Shown piece by piece: positions 6,975-10,107 of a stretch of 10,107 bases of DNA. The stretch is from contig CALELC010000571.1 in assembly GCA_937904535.1 (NCBI GenBank), forward strand, positions 1-10,107, read 5' to 3'. Position numbers and translations under genes: made by a program. Below the pieces are notes generated by a model that did not search any database, had not been told where the DNA came from, and saw only the letters and a list, made by a program, of their open reading frames with translations. The stretch's first letter is position 1. Each line of letters begins with the position of its first letter. The stretch is from an uncultured Planctomycetaceae bacterium. GTDB taxonomy: Bacteria; Planctomycetota; Planctomycetia; Pirellulales; Pirellulaceae.

Positions 6975-7047
6975 TGAGGGCGCTGGGACTCGAACCCAGG
7001 ACCAAAGGATTAAAAGTCCTTTGCTCTACCGACTGAGCTACGCCCTC
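6975..7047 (-). tRNA. tRNA-Lys (anticodon TTT)
   Basis: A full 73-base cloverleaf on the minus strand: a 7-bp acceptor (GAGGGCG with CGCCCTC), a D arm with GCTC/GAGC, an anticodon stem AAGGA/TCCTT around the loop CTTTTAA (anticodon TTT), a T arm CTGGG-TTCGAGT-CCCAG, and discriminator A at 6975. CCA is not encoded, so it must be added after transcription. It lies 128 bp downstream of the tRNA-Ser gene on the same strand and may share its transcript. A T-rich tract follows the 3' end (minus-strand CTCTTTCTTTCTTT). Confidence 0.97.
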
Positions 7048-7175
7048 GGAGGTGACCCACTTCTTGAGATGCGAGGGCCTCTTTTCGATCGCTCCACGGA
7101 AAAGGCGCCGCAAGGCACCTGCTGGAGCAGCAGTTGACCGTCAGCCCACGGGCTGCGGGCGGCAACTGCCATCAA

Positions 7176-7264
7176 CGGAGCGGACAGGATTCGAACCTGC
7201 GGAACCGGTTTCCCAGTTCACCGATTTAGCAAACCGGCGCTTTCGACCACTCAGCCACCGCTCC
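7176..7264 (-). tRNA. tRNA-Ser (anticodon GCT)
   Basis: An 89-base cloverleaf with the long variable arm of class II tRNAs. The acceptor GGAGCGG pairs with CCGCTCC, the anticodon stem CCGGT/ATCGG encloses TTGCTAA (anticodon GCT, reading AGC/AGT), the variable arm is a GAAC...GTTC hairpin, the T arm is GCAGG-TTCGAAT-CCTGT, and the discriminator is G at 7176, as is usual for serine tRNAs. CCA is not encoded. Confidence 0.97.
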
Positions 7265-7447
7265 TGGGAATCTTGGAGACGACCTGCGACGCGGGCCGTT
7301 TCTTCGATGCGTCCGAGATTCTGGCGAATCATCGGCTCGCTGACAACCCTCCCGAGCACTTTCCTGGCATCAGAGTTCGCGATTTTCAATCCTTCATTCG
7401 GAATAAAATGGATTCTTCAACATTTGCGGGTGCTGGTGAGCGAGCAA

Positions 7448-8839
7448 ATGCCGATCCATAATCCAGAATCAGCTCGGCCGCAGCGCCCCGTTGGCAGGCC
7501 CAGCCCCAGATCAGCAGCCGAGTTTCTATCCAGACCTTCCGCCTGCCCCACCCCGACTGTGCCTGATTCCTGGAAAGCTTCGATCGATTTTGCGGCGGTT
7601 TCCGACGTCGGAATGCGCCGCTCGAACAACCAGGATTCGCACATGGTTGTGACCGCGGATTCGCGCGAGCGATTCGTGTCGCGGGGGCACTTGTTCGTCG
7701 TCGCCGATGGGATGGGGGCGCACGCGGCGGGTGAGCTGGCCAGCCGCATCGCCGCCGAGCAGATCCCGATGTATTACCTGCGGCAATCTGGGGGCGATCC
7801 AGCCGCAGCGCTGCGCGATGCGGTGCAGCAGGCCAATCTCGATATTCATCAGCGCGGCCAGCAAAACCCCGAGTTCTACAACATGGGGACCACGGCCAGC
7901 ACGCTGGCGATCCTGCCCGACGGAGCGATCATCGCCCACGTCGGCGACAGCCGGGTCTACCGGCTGCGGCAGAATCGGCTGGAGCAGATGACATTTGACC
8001 ACAGTCTGGTGTGGGAGATGCAAGCGTCGGGGCAAGTCAAACCCGAAAGCCAGCTCTGTCAGGCCATTCCCAAGAACGTCATCACCCGCTCGCTCGGCCC
8101 CTCGCCGACCGTCGTGGTCGATATCGAAGGGCCGTTTGCGCTGCAAAAAGGTGATCGCTTTTTGCTCTGCAGCGATGGGCTGACCGGTCACGTCGAGGAC
8201 GCGGAGATCGGGCCGTTGTTGGCCTCGCTCTCACCCCAGCTCGCCACGCGGATCTTGGTCGACTTGGCAAACCTCCGCGGTGGTACGGACAACATCACAG
8301 TGGTCGTGGTCGATATCTTGGCCGATAGCGACCCAGGCAACCCGCGCCGTCGCAACCGCCCCGATCCCGAGGCGGTGCCCTGGCCGCTGTTGGCGTCAGT
8401 CGCGATCTGCTTGTTCGCGGCGGCACTCCTGGGCCTCAGTGGCAGCATCGGGCCAATGATCGTGGCGCTGGTGCTCGGTTCGATCGCCGGTGCCATTGCA
8501 GCGACGCAGTACCACCGCCGAATCCATCGCCCGGTGACGCATCTGTCGGGCAACAGCTCGGCTCGGCATCGCACGGCTCCCTACCGCAGCTTTCCCGCCC
8601 AGCCGACGGCCGAATTGGTGACACGGCTCGACCAAGTCATCGCCGCCTTGAAAACCGCGGCACAAGAGCGACAGTGGAAGATAGATTGGGACGCTATCGA
8701 CACGGCGAGCGGTAACGGACAGCAGCACAACGACCACGGAACCTTGACCGAAGCTACCCGTCTCCGCGCTCAAACGATCGTGGAAACGATGAAGCAGCTT
8801 CGCAATCAGCAGCGCAACAGCGCTCCGGTCGAGGACTGA
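7448..8839 (+). CDS. PP2C-type serine/threonine phosphatase with C-terminal membrane anchor
   Basis: A 463-residue protein. After a Pro/Arg-rich lead (1-45), the PP2C (PPM) catalytic domain spans about 46-292 with its metal-binding motifs in order: SDVGMRRSNNQD (52-63), VVADGMGAH (84-92), MGTTAS (146-151), HVGDSRVYRL (164-173), LLCSDGLTGHV (239-249) and GGTDNITVVVV (278-288). Such enzymes remove phosphate from Ser/Thr in Mn/Mg-dependent fashion, usually opposing Hanks-type kinases. Two hydrophobic helices (about 312-330 and 333-353) would anchor it in the membrane, followed by a ~110-residue charged tail with helical stretches (387-410, 432-455). The frame stays open to an ATG at 7052, but that version would run antisense through the tRNA-Ser gene and has low-complexity, non-homologous sequence; the ATG at 7448 (or the nearby GTG codons) fits better. 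A TAAAAT hexamer at 7404-7409 could be its -10 box. No kinase gene is adjacent. Confidence 0.9.
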   Translation: MPIHNPESARPQRPVGRPSPRSAAEFLSRPSACPTPTVPDSWKASIDFAAVSDVGMRRSNNQDSHMVVTADSRERFVSRGHLFVVADGMGAHAAGELASRIAAEQIPMYYLRQSGGDPAAALRDAVQQANLDIHQRGQQNPEFYNMGTTASTLAILPDGAIIAHVGDSRVYRLRQNRLEQMTFDHSLVWEMQASGQVKPESQLCQAIPKNVITRSLGPSPTVVVDIEGPFALQKGDRFLLCSDGLTGHVEDAEIGPLLASLSPQLATRILVDLANLRGGTDNITVVVVDILADSDPGNPRRRNRPDPEAVPWPLLASVAICLFAAALLGLSGSIGPMIVALVLGSIAGAIAATQYHRRIHRPVTHLSGNSSARHRTAPYRSFPAQPTAELVTRLDQVIAALKTAAQERQWKIDWDAIDTASGNGQQHNDHGTLTEATRLRAQTIVETMKQLRNQQRNSAPVED

Positions 8840-8900
8840 GCACCTCCCGAGATACCTGCTTTGGGCAGGTGCGGCACCGACAACCTTGCAGAACGCAGTT

Positions 8901-10107
8901 ATGAATATGGCCTATCAGCACCTTCAGGTGAACGGAACGATTGGCGGAACCGGTGATCGAGCGGCCTGGCAGGCGGCCTCCCCAGTACCGGTTGCAGGCT
9001 GGCTCGCCCTGCTCAGCCTGATGGTCATCGGCTGCGGGAAAAAAACCGAGGCCCCGGTGGTCGATGAGCGCGATGTGGCGGTTGTGATGCCGGATTCACC
9101 AGAGAGTGATGCTGTCGACGCGCCGCTGACGCCGCCGCGGGTCGATCCCTCGGTCGCTGTCAGCCCGGCGCCTGTTGCAAATACCGATCAGTTAGCGGAA
9201 CCAGTACTTGTGCCAGCCGAGCCAGCGCCGCTGGCCGGACCGGCTGAGGGAACTGCCCTGCTCGCAGCAGACACCGGGGCTCCCGACGGCCGTCCCGTAG
9301 CTGGCGTGTCTCCCCAAACCTCGGATGTGTCGGATGCGGCGACGGAGCAGCAGGCTGACGCCCAGCCCACAGCGGCGCTCGCTTCCGATGTGACGGACGA
9401 TGGTGCGGGAGCGGAAGGGGCGACGGGGCCAGAGGACTGGAGATCCTGGCCACAGCCGCAAGTGGCCCTGGTCGTAACCGGTAATCAGCATGGCTACATC
9501 GAACCGTGTGGCTGCACCGGGCTGGAGAATCAAAAAGGTGGTCTGGCGCGACGGATGACCTTCATGCAGCAGCTCAAGGATTTGGGCTGGGAACTCGTGC
9601 CCGTCGACGCCGGTAACCAGGTGCGGCGTTTTGGCCGGCAAGCGGAAATCAAGTTTCAAGTAACTGCAACCGGATTACAAGAAATGGGCTACCGCGCCGT
9701 CGGCTTTGGCCCGGATGACTTGCGGCTGGGGGTCGGCGAGCTGATCGCGGTCGCGGCAGCCGAGGATGATCCGCAGGACGGAATGTTCGCCGCCGCCAAC
9801 GTGACGTTGATCGATCCATCGCTAACCGCTCGTTACAAGCTGATCACCGCAGGTGAGCGGAAAATCGGAGTGATCGCGATCCTGGATCCGCAAACGCTGG
9901 AGACGCCCAGTGGCGGAGAGATCGAAGTCGGCGCAGTAGCCGATGCGATGACCGAGGCGTTGGCGAGCATGAAACAAGATGCCGCCGATTTCCGCGTGTT
10001 GTTGTTCTACGGTGAAGAAGACGCCGCGGCGAAGGCGGTGCAGCAGGTGGCGGGTTTTGATCTGGTGGTGGTCGCCGGCGGGTTCGGCGAGCCGCTGTAC
10101 CGACCCC
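8901..10107 (+). CDS. Lipoprotein with degenerate metallophosphoesterase/5'-nucleotidase-like domain (3' end missing)
   Basis: The frame is open from the ATG at 8901 to the right edge (402 residues). A hydrophobic stretch (33-44) ends in the lipobox Val-Ile-Gly-Cys45, so the mature protein is probably lipid-anchored outside the inner membrane. Residues 46-180 are an acidic Pro/Ala/Asp linker. From about 187 a calcineurin/UshA-like fold is suggested: VALVVTGNQHGYIEPCGC (187-205) and GGLARR (213-218), VDAGN (235-239), GYRAVGFGPDD (263-273), FAAANVTL (296-303) and FDLVVVAGG (386-394). At the usual metal-ligand places Asp reads Asn (GNQHG, DAGN), GNHE reads GPDD and the late GHxH is missing, so catalysis is doubtful. 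The CGC motif plus GGLARR marks a subfamily that I recall next to or fused with multihaem cytochromes; the C terminus is cut off. A seven-A run (9039-9045) follows the lipobox. It lies 61 bp after the phosphatase gene. The ATG at 8907 is an alternative start. Confidence 0.8.
   Translation, partial: MNMAYQHLQVNGTIGGTGDRAAWQAASPVPVAGWLALLSLMVIGCGKKTEAPVVDERDVAVVMPDSPESDAVDAPLTPPRVDPSVAVSPAPVANTDQLAEPVLVPAEPAPLAGPAEGTALLAADTGAPDGRPVAGVSPQTSDVSDAATEQQADAQPTAALASDVTDDGAGAEGATGPEDWRSWPQPQVALVVTGNQHGYIEPCGCTGLENQKGGLARRMTFMQQLKDLGWELVPVDAGNQVRRFGRQAEIKFQVTATGLQEMGYRAVGFGPDDLRLGVGELIAVAAAEDDPQDGMFAAANVTLIDPSLTARYKLITAGERKIGVIAILDPQTLETPSGGEIEVGAVADAMTEALASMKQDAADFRVLLFYGEEDAAAKAVQQVAGFDLVVVAGGFGEPLYRP

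Noticed and set aside
8854..8870. Hairpin ACCTGC/GCAGGT after the phosphatase gene as a terminator
   Set aside because: Only a 6-bp stem and no T run; too weak to call.
9192..9659. Minus-strand open frames opposite the lipoprotein
   Set aside because: Shadows of the linker and first domain motifs of the plus-strand lipoprotein; no motif of their own.

Overview
The window looks like chromosomal DNA of a planctomycete, probably of the Pirellulales type. This is inferred from several features: fairly GC-rich sequence, scattered short transcription units in both directions, weak or absent Shine-Dalgarno sites, tRNA genes without an encoded CCA end, a secreted cysteine-rich repeat protein, a secreted prenyltransferase/squalene-cyclase-repeat protein, and a lipoprotein with a degenerate phosphoesterase domain. 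No marker gene (rRNA, ribosomal protein) is present, so the assignment is inference.

Layout. (1) 1-1054, minus: 5' part of a secreted protein with squalene-cyclase-like helical repeats, running off the left edge. (2) 1055-1455: gene-free region between divergent genes, ending in a perfect 22-bp tandem duplication directly before the next start codon. (3) 1456-3409, plus: FkbM-type methyltransferase followed 16 bp later by a family 2 glycosyltransferase, probably one operon. (4) 3490-4881, minus, convergent with it: a polysaccharide flippase-like membrane protein. (5) 4932-4970: strong hairpin terminator serving the next minus-strand gene. (6) 5026-5793, minus: exported cysteine-rich modular protein. 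(7) 5794-6529: about 740 bases with only one doubtful small ORF. (8) 6530-6847, plus: ArsR-type regulator. (9) 6975-7264, minus: tRNA-Ser(GCT) then tRNA-Lys(TTT). (10) 7448-8839, plus: PP2C-type phosphatase with two C-terminal membrane helices. (11) 8901-right edge, plus: lipoprotein with a calcineurin/5'-nucleotidase-like domain that appears to have lost most metal ligands and carries a Cys-Gly-Cys motif.

How they work together. The methyltransferase, glycosyltransferase and flippase are consistent with a small surface-glycan locus: sugar transfer, methylation and export. The cysteine-rich protein is plausibly an envelope protein, in line with the cystine-rich protein walls described for planctomycetes. 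The PP2C protein and the lipoprotein lie 61 bp apart in the same direction and may be cotranscribed, but no functional link is visible. I see no CRISPR array, transposase, phage gene, or recognisable defence or biosynthetic system. The most unusual items are the cysteine-rich modular protein and the apparently ligand-depleted phosphoesterase lipoprotein.
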